From Phytoseiulus persimilis (Eukaryota > Arthropoda > Arachnida > Mesostigmata > Phytoseiidae), in the NCBI GenBank assembly GCA_037576195.1, contig CM075102.1, positions 4,340,001 to 4,404,000 of the forward strand: a DNA stretch of 64,000 nucleotides. Direction: 5' to 3'. The notes under the pieces were generated by a model. That model saw only the letters and a program-made list of their open reading frames with translations. It did no database searches and was not told the DNA's origin. Positions 1 through 9,739 of this stretch are shown one piece after another (within the stretch, counting starts at the first letter, position 1; each line of letters begins with the position of its first letter). The translations under genes were made by a program, and so were the position numbers.

Positions 1-59
1 GAGAATGGCAACAGGAAATCCTCCAATGTTTGAGCGCATCTTCCTGAGGTTCTCCCATT

Positions 60-700
60 GGCTTGAAATGCGATTCAAGATCAAGCCCTAGCGGGAATCG
101 CAGCCCGAACACTCATCGAACACCCACGGGAGTTTCGGCTCAGGAAGCTGCGTTTCTCCCTGCGCAGGTCACGGCAATAATAGCGAGAACCATCCAGTCC
201 AGCAAAATTGAACTTCTTTCCATCCGAAGATATGAGTGTTCGCCACCTATGACGTAGCTCCAGACCGCGTGTTCTTCAATCGATTCGATCCTCAATATGA
301 TGCTTTTTAAACCGTAAAGAGTTGCCATTTTTCTGCCATTTCAGATGCTTGACACCCGCAGGAATGCCTCTTATTTGTCCGGAAGACACATACCGATCCA
401 ACTCGGATTTGATCCTCGAAGGACTTCGTCAACATTTCGAAGTTTTCCGTCAGAGCCTCACTTGATCGCGCTTGAATAACTGAATTTCTGGCCTTAATTC
501 CTCGGGTCCCTCAAGAAACCCCGCACCACGCATTCCGAACTATTGAGAATGATCGCTATTCTGTTCATCGACAAACCGTTTTCACGACAGGCAATGATGG
601 GGCACTTCTCGGTATACGTGATGCGGCTTTCTCGAATATCGTTTCCCCGAATCTCGTTTCCCTGAATCTTGTTTCCCCGAATCCCGTTCCTTCGACTCAA
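60..700 (-). pseudogene. Tc1/mariner transposase remnant, copy 1
   Basis: Read on the minus strand, this is a decayed Tc1/mariner transposase. It opens with the helix-turn-helix region (about 500-600; residues IIACRENGLSMNRIA and ECVVRGFLRDPRN) and runs on to a catalytic-core stretch near 150-330 that aligns with the better preserved copy at 27.4-28.1 kb. Transposases of this family cut and paste DNA at TA dinucleotides with a DDD/DDE centre. Frameshifts and stops break it throughout; the first comes straight after DPRN, where a tyrosine codon would be expected, and the same TAA sits in the other copy. It is not functional. The family call rests on motif recognition and on the match between the two copies. 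Confidence 0.65.
641..690. repeat. 15-bp tandem repeat, about 3.3 units
   Basis: Units of the form gtttccccgaatctc follow one another at 641-655, 656-670 and 671-685, with a partial fourth. The block lies at the 5' side of the mariner remnant (minus strand), where it encodes a short run of SGKRD-like residues of no likely importance. Confidence 0.6.
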
Positions 701-929
701 TCCTCCCCCAAGTCTTCTTCTTTTCCTGCAGCGCCCTTCGTATTCTCTTGAAAACCGAACTTTCCATCAGATTGGAGTGTCGCGTGATGAACGATAAGTT
801 GCAGCTTCCTCCGTCATCAATCTTAGCAATCTGTGACGAATCCAATGTGAAGAGTAGCGCTTCACTAATAATGACACTCGAACATAAGAATGTATAGCAG
901 GTTTATTGACTTGGGACACCTTGTGCTCT

Positions 930-2164
930 TTAGAAGTGTAGGTTGCAAGCGACATTATGGATATAGTGGATCAATGTCAATTGATCATGTTCGTATTCAT
1001 CCACAAAGGTGATGAGGCGTTCGTTGAGGACCTCGTATTTGTTGGACTTCCGCGGCGGATACTGCCCCATCCGGAGCATCAACATCTGAGCATTGTATTT
1101 CGCCTCCTGCTCCTGTAGTTCTTTAATCATCTCGGAGAGATTGACGTGCTTTTTGCTGTGGAGGGCATCTAGAACTAGAAGCAGCCTAGAGCATCCATAA
1201 AACGTTCTGGAAGTTTCTTCCACAATGAACTGCCTTGGCGATCTGTAGTTGATGCTCAGAGCCTGATGCCTAACTTCAAGATGATTGGTGGTTTGGGGTA
1301 CGGAATTTCTATATCGATTCCAAAGACCTCTGGGGAAGGCGGTCGTGTTCTCCAACAATGTGTCGATGGAGTATGTTTTGAACGCGTCCAACTGCTGAAG
1401 GGCTACGTGTTCGATGCCAAGCGATTCGGCTTCGATCGCAAGCCAGGCATCATCAGTTTGACTCAGAGGCACCAGGGCGAGCGCTATGCACGAACGAACC
1501 AACCTTTTCACTCCGGCGTCTGCGTAGAAGCGGCTGAGTCCCACTGATTGAGCTTTCCTCCAAAGACATTGTGTGGAATGGAAAGTACAGCCTCTTATTT
1601 CTGCCGTTGGGAATTCTAGCTCGATGGCTCTCAACATGCCAATCTCGAAATCAATCTGGGAAGTTGGAGTATCAAAGATCTCCCCCATGGAGATTGCGCA
1701 GTTCTTCAAATGCTCAAACATCTTGAGGTACGTTTCTTTCTGTTTATCGTGAAGCAGGAAGAAAACAGGAGGAACCATCTGATTCTTAGACATGGTGTAA
1801 AGGCTGTAGAGCTGGTGGAACAAGCCACGGACCACGCTGAATGTCCCATCCATGTAGACAATCGGTGCGTTGCACAGAACTTTGACCATCTCAGCTGTGC
1901 TGGAACCTAGAAGCCTGCGGCTCGTTCCTTCATCGAACAACGAGAACTCTCCGTCTGCCCTCGTTCTCTTCCAGGGTCCTTCGAGCACGATATCTTGCCT
2001 CAACTTGGGCAGGGACGGCCTGATCTTCGACCGTTCCTGGTACAAGGAGGATCGAGCAGCATCGTATTTCGGCATCGAGACCCCGATTCCTTCATCGACG
2101 TGCGACGTCTGGAATTCGTTATCGGCGCGTTTGCAGTCAGGGACATGAGATGAGCGCCCAGTGA
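930..2164 (-). CDS. MULE-type transposase, catalytic exon
   Basis: The 381-codon frame from ATG 2075 is a Mutator-like (MULE) transposase core, the enzyme of a cut-and-paste transposon. The DDE triad is visible: Asp in YMDGTF (residues 74-79), Asp142 in IDFEIGML, and Glu267 in NHLEVRHQ, with the family's GCTFHSTQ block at about 162-169. The frame stays open upstream of the ATG through NEFQTSHVDEG to about 2164. There a run of thymines and pyrimidines ends in AG on the minus strand, so this is probably an internal or last exon spliced from an upstream DNA-binding exon that I do not find. An AATAAA on the minus strand (902-907) lies about 25 bases past the stop. No frameshift is seen, unlike the related copy at 5.1-6.6 kb. 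Confidence 0.7.
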
Positions 2165-3895
2165 CTTGAGAGGTGGAAAAAAAAAGTTATCCGATCGACC
2201 CGGTTACTTCGGGTAGTTTGGCTCGAAATAAGAAACTTTTGCCATCAGTGAAATTTCCGAAATCAGCTTCCCTGAGAAGTTACGGGCGGTTCTCCACGGG
2301 AGGGGTCGGCATGGGGTCTGGAAGGCTCAATTTAGGGGTATCTCGTATTGGATACCGTTTCTCCGCTTCGCCACCGATCTGTGCGTTCCCGCGAGCGTTT
2401 TTTAGCTGGAATCGAGAGGAATCTTTCCGTCTTCTATTCTCCGAAGTTGGTTGAGAATCGGCGATTCTCTGGTAGGTTCTTGTAGGGGCCATGGATTGAA
2501 TTGGGGAAAACTTCGACAAGCTCTGGAAAACGTGACACTGATCTGGTCTCGTGACTCAAGAATAGAGATGTGAAAGATGCGTCTCTTCAAGAGCTTCCGA
2601 TCAAAAGAAGAAATTTCAAGATCGGATAAAATTTGGCCGAAATACAGCTCAAAACAAGAAGGCCACGAAAATGTTGCCGCTTAGAGGATACACCCTGTAT
2701 ATGGGCAAGAAATGATAATTAAACCAATCAATCAATCGATTAACGTGTGAAGACGCTCACGAATAGCAAATGAAGTGAATTCAGAAGAGGAAATCACAAT
2801 TCGCCCGTTCGACTTCGTCAACCGGAATGCTGAGACAATATTCAAGTCAGGACGACTCAGATCAGTCTCTCGTGGAATTAGAAGGAATTTCGAGTCGCCC
2901 CTACGGAGGGTCCGTTCCGGACTGCCGAATGGCCGCATGATTTTAACCTGACCCTGGTGAGCTGTTATCTGGACGGGGTTCTCCTGACTCGCTCCTGACT
3001 TTTCTCATCGTTATAAAAACAGTCATCGTGATAATGAAAGATCGTTGACATCTGAAACAATATCAACACCTAACGCAAAACACTCAGCGATCAAGGAAAA
3101 CCGAGAGACCTGCGGGTGTATATCAGGTGATTATTAAGCGAGTATTGCGAATATTGGTGGATATATGAGCGATCAAGCAGCTCCAGCAATCACCGTACGT
3201 ACCCTTAATCCCACTTCGTGAAAATCACTTCCTCATTACGATCGCCGAGAAAAAAAACACATTCTTCAAACTCGGGTACAGCCTCCGAAACCCTCCCCCC
3301 GGAATCGATATTCTTTTTCATCGGATGCAATTCATTGCCAACCCTGGCTCGCAATTCAATCTGGGAACGCTGTGAACTTAGTTGCCTGTCCGCTACATGG
3401 GGACTGAGAGCCGGAGCCGTATCAACTGACGCTGATGAAGGGAAACGAGCACGAGCTTCGCGGGAAGGGAGGGGATTCTCAAGCCACTGAGTGCATTGGA
3501 CAGCGGATATCCGTTGAAGTTCTAAGAGGCGATGCACGACTCTCCGACACTGGGTTGTCTCGGTTTGAAGTGTTGCCTCCATGGCGGGTTGACTCTCCAG
3601 ATCTATTCATTTCGTTTCGTGCTTTCATTCCAGAATGAACAGACTCGAATGTCATGCAAGAACGATGAACACCACCCATGTTTCATCGATCTGAATCGAG
3701 GGGATCTTCATTCAGCGTGGTCACAGCGCATCGACCCAGATCGCTTTCATTTACCGTTGGACTTGGATTCCTGCAATCTACCTAAGATACTCATCAGTTC
3801 CTATCAGCTTGGTCTCTCTTGCGGAGCTTCCTCAGAACACAAACGACTGCCTGAGTTTAATTTGGAATCCGTCTCGTCGATCGTCTCTTGGAGAA
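2165..3895. other. No recognisable gene
   Basis: Only short, mutually overlapping frames occur here. A T-rich patch at 2173-2185 is the pyrimidine tract of the neighbouring MULE exon on the minus strand. An acaccctgtat motif at about 2690, similar to mariner-type termini, is too short to name an element. Confidence 0.4.
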
Positions 3896-4081
3896 ATGGT
3901 GAAGTTACTCCAACTAACTATACTTCTGCTGATTTGCGCCTCCTCTGACGCTCAGTGTGAATATGTGAAGAAGCTCCAGGAAACGATTCAGAAAATGTTC
4001 TCCATGTTCGGCGACGAGGGAGCGCGTCAACTGGGCCTCGTCGTCAACCGGGCCATTCCACTACAAGCAGGCTCTCGATGA
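3896..4081 (+). CDS. Small secreted peptide candidate, 61 aa
   Basis: The frame from ATG 3896 (context gagaaATGg) has the shape of a short secreted protein. It has a basic start (MVK), a hydrophobic core LLQLTILLLICA, and a likely signal-peptidase site near SSDAQ-C. A charged, probably helical mature part of about 40 residues follows (KKLQETIQKMFSMFGDEG). A longer in-frame start at 3809 exists, but it would bury the signal sequence, so I chose 3896. The product could be a complete peptide or the first exon of a longer gene. I see no AATAAA close behind the stop and I do not recognise a family. A chance frame cannot be excluded. Confidence 0.35.
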   Translation: MVKLLQLTILLLICASSDAQCEYVKKLQETIQKMFSMFGDEGARQLGLVVNRAIPLQAGSR

Positions 4082-5108
4082 GGGTCTGTTGAGCTGACGA
4101 GGCACGGCTTTCCTACAAGCGGGCTTCAGAGCGCGCCGGAGGTTTCTGAAGCCAACGACGAGGGTTCAGGCTGGCAATCGCTCATTCAAGTTATTCAGCG
4201 AATTGTCGCGAGTTATTCAGCGAGTTTTTCCCGGAGTTCTTCAGATCGGATATTCTGGAGAGTTTTCACGCTTGAGTGGTCCTCGGATGTCTTAAGGTAG
4301 GAAGCAAATCAAGAACCCGCGCAAATCAGCAATGACTCTGTTTGGGAACAGTTTCCGGAAAATCTCGCGCGGGATGTCAAAATCGACGTGGACAGCCGTT
4401 ATTTCGGGCTGCGAGGGTGCGACCTAAGACGTTCGCTTTTTCTGTATCCGATTTTGCATTCAGTTGGAGTTCCTGATTCCCCCGGTCGTATGATACGAAC
4501 TCCTGAAGTTTCCCATACCAGGGACGAACGTATCCCATTTTAGGAACACTTCCTTTCTCTCGGGGAATAAGAAGAGCGTCGGAGTGCCGCTCCTGCCAGT
4601 TTGTTTCCCTAGGATCTTTTTTTACGTGCGTTCACAGTACTGGTCGAAGCAAGAAGTCGCGCAAATCAGGCCGCTCTCCCCTACACTCATAAGAATAGCT
4701 CGCGTCAGTCGCCGAGACTTGATTCAAGGGACCCCTCGGAGTCAGTCTAGCTTATGTCCATTCGTATCGAAGTATGATTGTACAGCACGAATGCCTCTCT
4801 GTTCGGAAGCAATATTTTTCTGTCAAGCAGGGATCGATTCTGTATGTGAGCGAAATCAGTGTCGATTTCTGTCACGATTGGACAGCTACGAGACTTCGCA
4901 ATAACCCGAATGGGGAAAGGCGCTAGGGGGCGCTGACTGGGATCCCGAGCGCTGACCGTTATGAATCGTTGTTCCTCGAAACGCATCGGCATGTCTTGAG
5001 TCTTGATGCGCTCCAAAAGTTCCTACAACATTCCCTTGCTCCTTCAGAAGGCTGAATCGTTCGTGCTCGCTCCGTCTGATAAGTTGATAGATTTCCCGTT
5101 GCACCACA
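4082..5108. other. No recognisable gene
   Basis: Short frames on both strands without motifs. The words gcaagaagtcgcgcaaatcag (about 4649) and gcaaatcaagaacccgcgcaaatcag (about 4302) share a small repeated word. Nothing else is visible. Confidence 0.4.
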
Positions 5109-6631
5109 ATGGCCGAGATCAGGTCGCAGCGCGGCAAGCCAAAGCTTGCTCACGAAGGGCGTGTTTATTGCTTCGCATATCTTGGCAGCGACAAGGCCAC
5201 CGAGTTTTGCCGATGTGAGTACAAAAATCGCCCGAGGTACAAATGCTTAGCTCGGGCCCACAGAAGCGTCGCCAGCGGCGACATCACCGTGATTGGTATC
5301 CACGCGGATTCTGCAAATGCAGCGAATATAGAGGTCCAAATGAAGACTGATGAAGAAGACTGCACTCAAACGAAGAACCGTTGACACTATGGAAAACCCT
5401 CAGCAGATTATGAGTCAGGTGCGAGCACATTCGTCGTTAGCAGCCCAAGGGCAGCTTGATAGCAACAAGACACTGGCCAGGATAGTGAAAAGGACACGAA
5501 ACCGGCGTACCTTCGTTGCAGTACCCAACCCTCGCGTCCATCGACATTCCAGAGGAGTACCGTCGATACGAAAGTACGACCGGAAACTTCGAGAACTTCC
5601 TACTGGGAGACTCCGGGTCAGACGACCCAAACCGTATCCTGATGTTCAGGAGAGCATCTGTGGCATCGTGGATTGGGCGCGTGCGCAAACTTTACGTTGA
5701 CGGGACATTCAGCATAGCTCCTCGACTATTCGAGCAAGTTCTCGTCATTTTGGGAGAGCGACCGGTCTGCGTAATGCCACTTTGCTACGCGCTCCTCCCA
5801 AATAAAGAGGAGAGCACCTACTGTAAAGTGAGTTGTTAGATCATACATACAGTTTGTATGTCGTTCAAGTCATATAGTCATGATGAGGCATGTTATCAGG
5901 TGATAATTGTGTTCGATTCCCATACTAGATGCTCACGCTCGGAATGCCCGCTCTTGACCCGGAGGCGATTTCAATGGATTTTGAGAAGGGACTGATGAAC
6001 TCGTTCGGGGCGTATTTCCCGAATGCGGAAATACAAGGCTGTTTTTTCCACCTGGTCCAAAACCTGAAAAAACACGTTGCTTCTTCCGGCCTGACCAGGA
6101 GGTACCGCACCGATGCCGACTTCGCCTTGAGGGCAAGGATGATATCAGCCATGGCTTTTGTCCCTCCAGAACGTTTGGAGGATTCGCTACGAGGACGACC
6201 TACCAGAGGAGCTTCAGCAGGTCCTCGACTACTTCGAGGATCATTACTTTGGGCGGTTACAAGTTGGGAACGACGGAAGCCTAGCGCTTCGGCTCGCCGT
6301 TTTTCCCGTCCGCATGTGGACTGTCCATGAACGCACTCTCAACGCTGATTCCCGGACAAATAGCTACATGGAAGCCTTCCACAAGTCTCTGCAGAGAGAG
6401 TTCGGGGTTCAACACCCGGGACTGTTGAAGTTCATTGATGGCATGCGGAGCGCGCAGCTCAACAAAGATGGTCAGCTGGAACGCTATATCGGCGGCCACG
6501 CGACGGCAGAGAATCGTAATAACTACGTAGAGAATAATGAGCGAATCCTGAGGATACTCCAGAGAATGGATGCTCTCAGTCCGATCGAGTTCCTCCGTGG
6601 AATCGCTCACGTTTTCGAGATGGATCCCTGA
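5109..6631 (+). pseudogene. FLYWCH-MULE transposase, frameshifted
   Basis: A second MULE, distinct from the one at 0.9-2.2 kb. It begins with a FLYWCH zinc-finger-like domain (5109-5384: SQRGKPKLAHEGRVYCFAY, FCRCE, KCLARAH), the DNA-binding module usual in animal MULEs, although the final His-x-His pair is not clear. The catalytic core follows: YVDGTF near 5692, then a 101-bp intron (5828-5928, GTGAGT...TAG, phase 0). After it come DFEKGLMNSF near 5972, GCFFHLVQNL near 6040 and NSYMEAFH with the final Glu near 6361; the stop is at 6631. At least two frameshifts (near 5510 and 6160) break it, so it is a fossil. The retained intron shows it is a DNA element and not a processed copy. Confidence 0.75.
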
Positions 6632-7115
6632 TGTGTCAAACGAGATTCGGTGCTTGACGAGGGTGCTCGACGAATATCACCGGCTCATAGGCATAGATGC
6701 CAACAGCCGAACCTCTGATCTCATTTGAATATCTTCAGAATTCAACTGTCGATCGCGAATGTTAATACCATCGAGATCAATATCTCCAAGTGAGCCCGCG
6801 GCTCCGCGTCACGAGAATCCATGTGTAAAATCACATCATATAAATGAAGCATCCTTATTATATCGGGAGGATTGTGTTTTCTCTATGGAGCTTAGCAGTG
6901 CCTTGAAGTATGCATCCCTAGCAATGAAAAATACAATATTTGTATTTGACTCGCCAACTCTGTAAGCCAAGCCTGAGCCTCGACGTATATCATTACGAGA
7001 CGTAATCTCCTTTTGATGCTATTCAGCTGCTTTACATCTGCGCGTCCACATCCCTCTCGGGTCGCGCTCCTTCCAGGCATACGGTATCCGAATACAAAAG
7101 CCCGGTTGGCGACGA
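6632..7115. other. No recognisable gene
   Basis: AT-richer spacer between the MULE remnant and the minisatellite. No frame with recognisable motifs. Confidence 0.4.
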
Positions 7116-7251
7116 GGCCCAGTTGACGCCGCGGCCCAGTTGATGCCGTGGCCCAGTTGACGCCACGGCCCAGTTGACGCCGAGGCCCAGTTGACGTCGA
7201 GGCCCAGTTGACGCCACGGCCCAGTTGACGCCGAGGCCGAGTTGACGGGCA
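7116..7251. repeat. 17-bp minisatellite, 8 units
   Basis: Eight head-to-tail units of ggcccagttgacgccNN, the last two bases varying among gc, gt, ac and ga; the last unit is degenerate. Because 17 is not a multiple of three, each frame cycles through three peptide phases and gives the ASTGPRRQLG-like strings on the minus strand. I read this as a non-coding minisatellite. Confidence 0.9.
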
Positions 7252-8274
7252 CCCAATCGATCGGCCTTTCTGCCATATTCGATGTATTCTACCGTGAAAG
7301 GCTTCAACCTCGAAATTGCATGTGCGGGGGGCATAGGCTCCCGGAAAGACGATGAGAGTCCGAAAACAATGACGTCGGTTTCAAATCACCCAATTTAGCT
7401 CAAACTATGCTCACACCGCCAGGATTCATGCATTTCAAGCTGAAATCCCTCGGAATAAGCTTTTTTAGGCGTTACATGCATTTTGCTCGAACATTCGCAC
7501 TCTAGAGATTACTGTGAAGAAATCAGGGAAATTCATGGAGCCGATCCTCGACAATGTTACTTCGCGCTCTTCTTGGAAACGCTGAAAGTGGAGTTGCGAC
7601 GTTTTGAATCCGCGCTCTCCGATTGCTGCCATTGGTTCTGCCCGAGAGAAGCCGCGCTCCCCTAGCAACGCTACTGCAGATGCGTCATGAGAGCAGCAAG
7701 ATTTTTCATGAACCTCTCAAGAAAAAGAAGCGAAGAATTCACTAAAAATGATCCCGATATCTGAACGGCGGCAGCCGGTTCTGACAGCTAGCTTGATCTA
7801 CTTCGAGATTATTTGAAAGGAGAAGTAGAGATCAGACGACCTTGCGGTCCGTCGGGACCATGCAGCCCCAACGGTTCCCGTTTCAGTAGAGGTTTTAGCT
7901 CTAGCAATGAAGACAGGCAGTTGAATTCAAAACCACGTAACTGGAAGAGGGTTGAAACCCGCGAACCCGGAGAGCCTGGCCATGAGCACTATTCATTCGC
8001 GGCAACGTTTCGCAATTCAGAAAACACTGCTCACGTGAAGTGGGACTCCAGAGCAGCTTCGATGACAAAATGGCGGTGAGCATCAGAGCGACCGGCCTAC
8101 CAGAGATTGCGGATGGGGAACGCGCCTGACCTCCAAGTGGGGAACGTCTCGTGAACATTTGAATCATCTAAATATAACAGAAACTGGTGTCAGAAGTGTT
8201 GTTCCTGCCCAGCATTGCGGTTTGTGAGCTGGCAAGATTCGGTGAAGTGAATAATCGGCTTCCTTCTCCTCACC
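7252..8274. other. Unassigned stretch
   Basis: Several short frames on both strands, none with a family motif. A minus-strand segment near 8100-8150 has splice-like ends and could belong to the exon series described at 8275-8788. I cannot support a model. Confidence 0.3.
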
Positions 8275-8788
8275 TTGAGTGAGTTGGAGACCGCATCAAA
8301 TTCAATGTTCGAGTGGATTCGCTGAGCCCAATTCCATGCGCTCAACACCTCTACAACAGCCAAGATATTCGGGAGAGCTGTTTCTCCCATGCCTTCAAAT
8401 ACTTCCTCGAACACACAGATGTCGGACTCGAGAGTTTCCACAGAAACATTTTTCAGAGAACACGAGCTTTCAGTCATCGCAGAAATTCTGTGGAGAAGCT
8501 TTCCGCCCACGTTATGATAGACGACACGACGCTCCCTTTTGGTGATTCCGTTGACTGCTCAAACGATCAGTCGGATCCTCATGAGTCAAGACTTACTTTG
8601 ATGAGGTCGCCTCCGCAGGGCTGAGCAATAACTCCGACGCTGGCATGCGAACACTCAAGTCGCAATCTCCTAGTGAGGGGCACATCGATGAGGAACCTCG
8701 CGTGAATCTTGAAGGGAGCTTCCTCTCCATTCCCGATGGATCGGCAAGATCTGAACAGCTCCAGTACGGTCTGGAGTACGCCCATCAT
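8275..8788 (-). CDS. Two exon-like segments, unrecognised gene
   Basis: Two minus-strand open segments look like coding exons. The first runs from ATG 8788 to 8597 (residues MMGVLQTVLELFRSC ... CGGDLIK) and ends at a good donor, GTAAGT. The second ends at a donor GTGAGG near 8275; its residues include GGKLLHRISAMTESS and EEVFEGMGETALPNIL. The short gap between them (about 40-90 bases) would be the intron. However, the strongest acceptor (ctccacag, about 8493) does not keep the frame after a phase-0 donor, so the join is unresolved. No family is recognised, and the pieces may be decaying exons. Confidence 0.35.
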
Positions 8789-9227
8789 TTCATTCGCAGA
8801 TCCGCCGCCGCCGAGCGAGGAAGAGAAACAAACGCGGCCAAGTTCAGCTGCTGAACTAGTGGTTCCTAAGACTTTCGTCCCACATCGATCTGATCAACGA
8901 CCGGTATATTGGAAGCAAGCCGCTGACGGCAGAGCGACTGACAAGTGCTAGTCGACAGTGCCGCAAAGCACAACTCTGGGTGGTTTTAGTTCCGTTGCGG
9001 CTAGCTTCCGGCACAACAAGCGAACCCTCGCCGGTAGTATGTAAGCCTGCATTAGAGAAAACTCGTCTTCCAACGGCACTGGCTTCAAGTGGCGCATCCC
9101 GGATGGGGAGAACGTCACGATCGTGCAGTATCGAGTCATGGCCGCCCGAGTGGGACAGGTTCTCATCGGAGATTCGACTGAAGACACAATTTAATTGATT
9201 GTCGCCACGCCCAGTCTCAGAGTCTAA

Positions 9228-9715
9228 CTACCGAATGAAGATCTCGAGCTGGTCGGGCACCTCTGAGGCGTGGTGCGGCACTTTTCCAGGAAAGCTCGAT
9301 ATTTTGACCGGCGTCGGATGTGAGTGAGAGCAGACACCGAATTTACGAGCATTCGCTCCTCGAGAATACAATTGGTTGACGAATTCGGGTATCGTCTGTG
9401 GCGACTCCGTGCCGAGTTCAAGTTTCCGCAACGTTCCTTCCGCCCCGAAGTTCAGTTGGTGCCAGCTGTCGAAGCGAATATCGTGATCCGATAGCTCCCG
9501 CCCGAAGCACCTGCTGGTCCCATCCACTGCTATGAAGTAGCCTTCGCCGGACCCCCGGAGAACCGCTTTTCCGCCCCCTCTCTCCGGAAAGCCCACTTGG
9601 AACGACTGTCCTCCAGGGATTCGTGACATCTCGAGTTCAGAAATCTCCACGAAAGCATGGAGTACACTGTCACCGTTCGGGCAAACGATGTTGACCGCAA
9701 CAACATACGCCTTCG
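9228..9715 (-). CDS. Galectin-like open segment, uncertain
   Basis: A minus-strand open stretch of about 160 codons without an obvious start. The central part has the strand pattern of the second half of a galectin fold: SFQVGFP, then GYFIAVDGTSRCFGREL, then DIRFDSWHQLNFG. The family's sugar-binding HxNxR and WGxE motifs are not seen, so the likeness may be chance. It ends at TAG 9228, which overlaps a possible donor (GTAGTT). A plus-strand open segment at about 9055-9195 (ending DSTEDTI) lies tail to tail with it. I would treat both as candidate exons of unknown genes. Confidence 0.25.
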
Positions 9716-9739
9716 CTCACCCGCGTCAGCTCTCAACGT

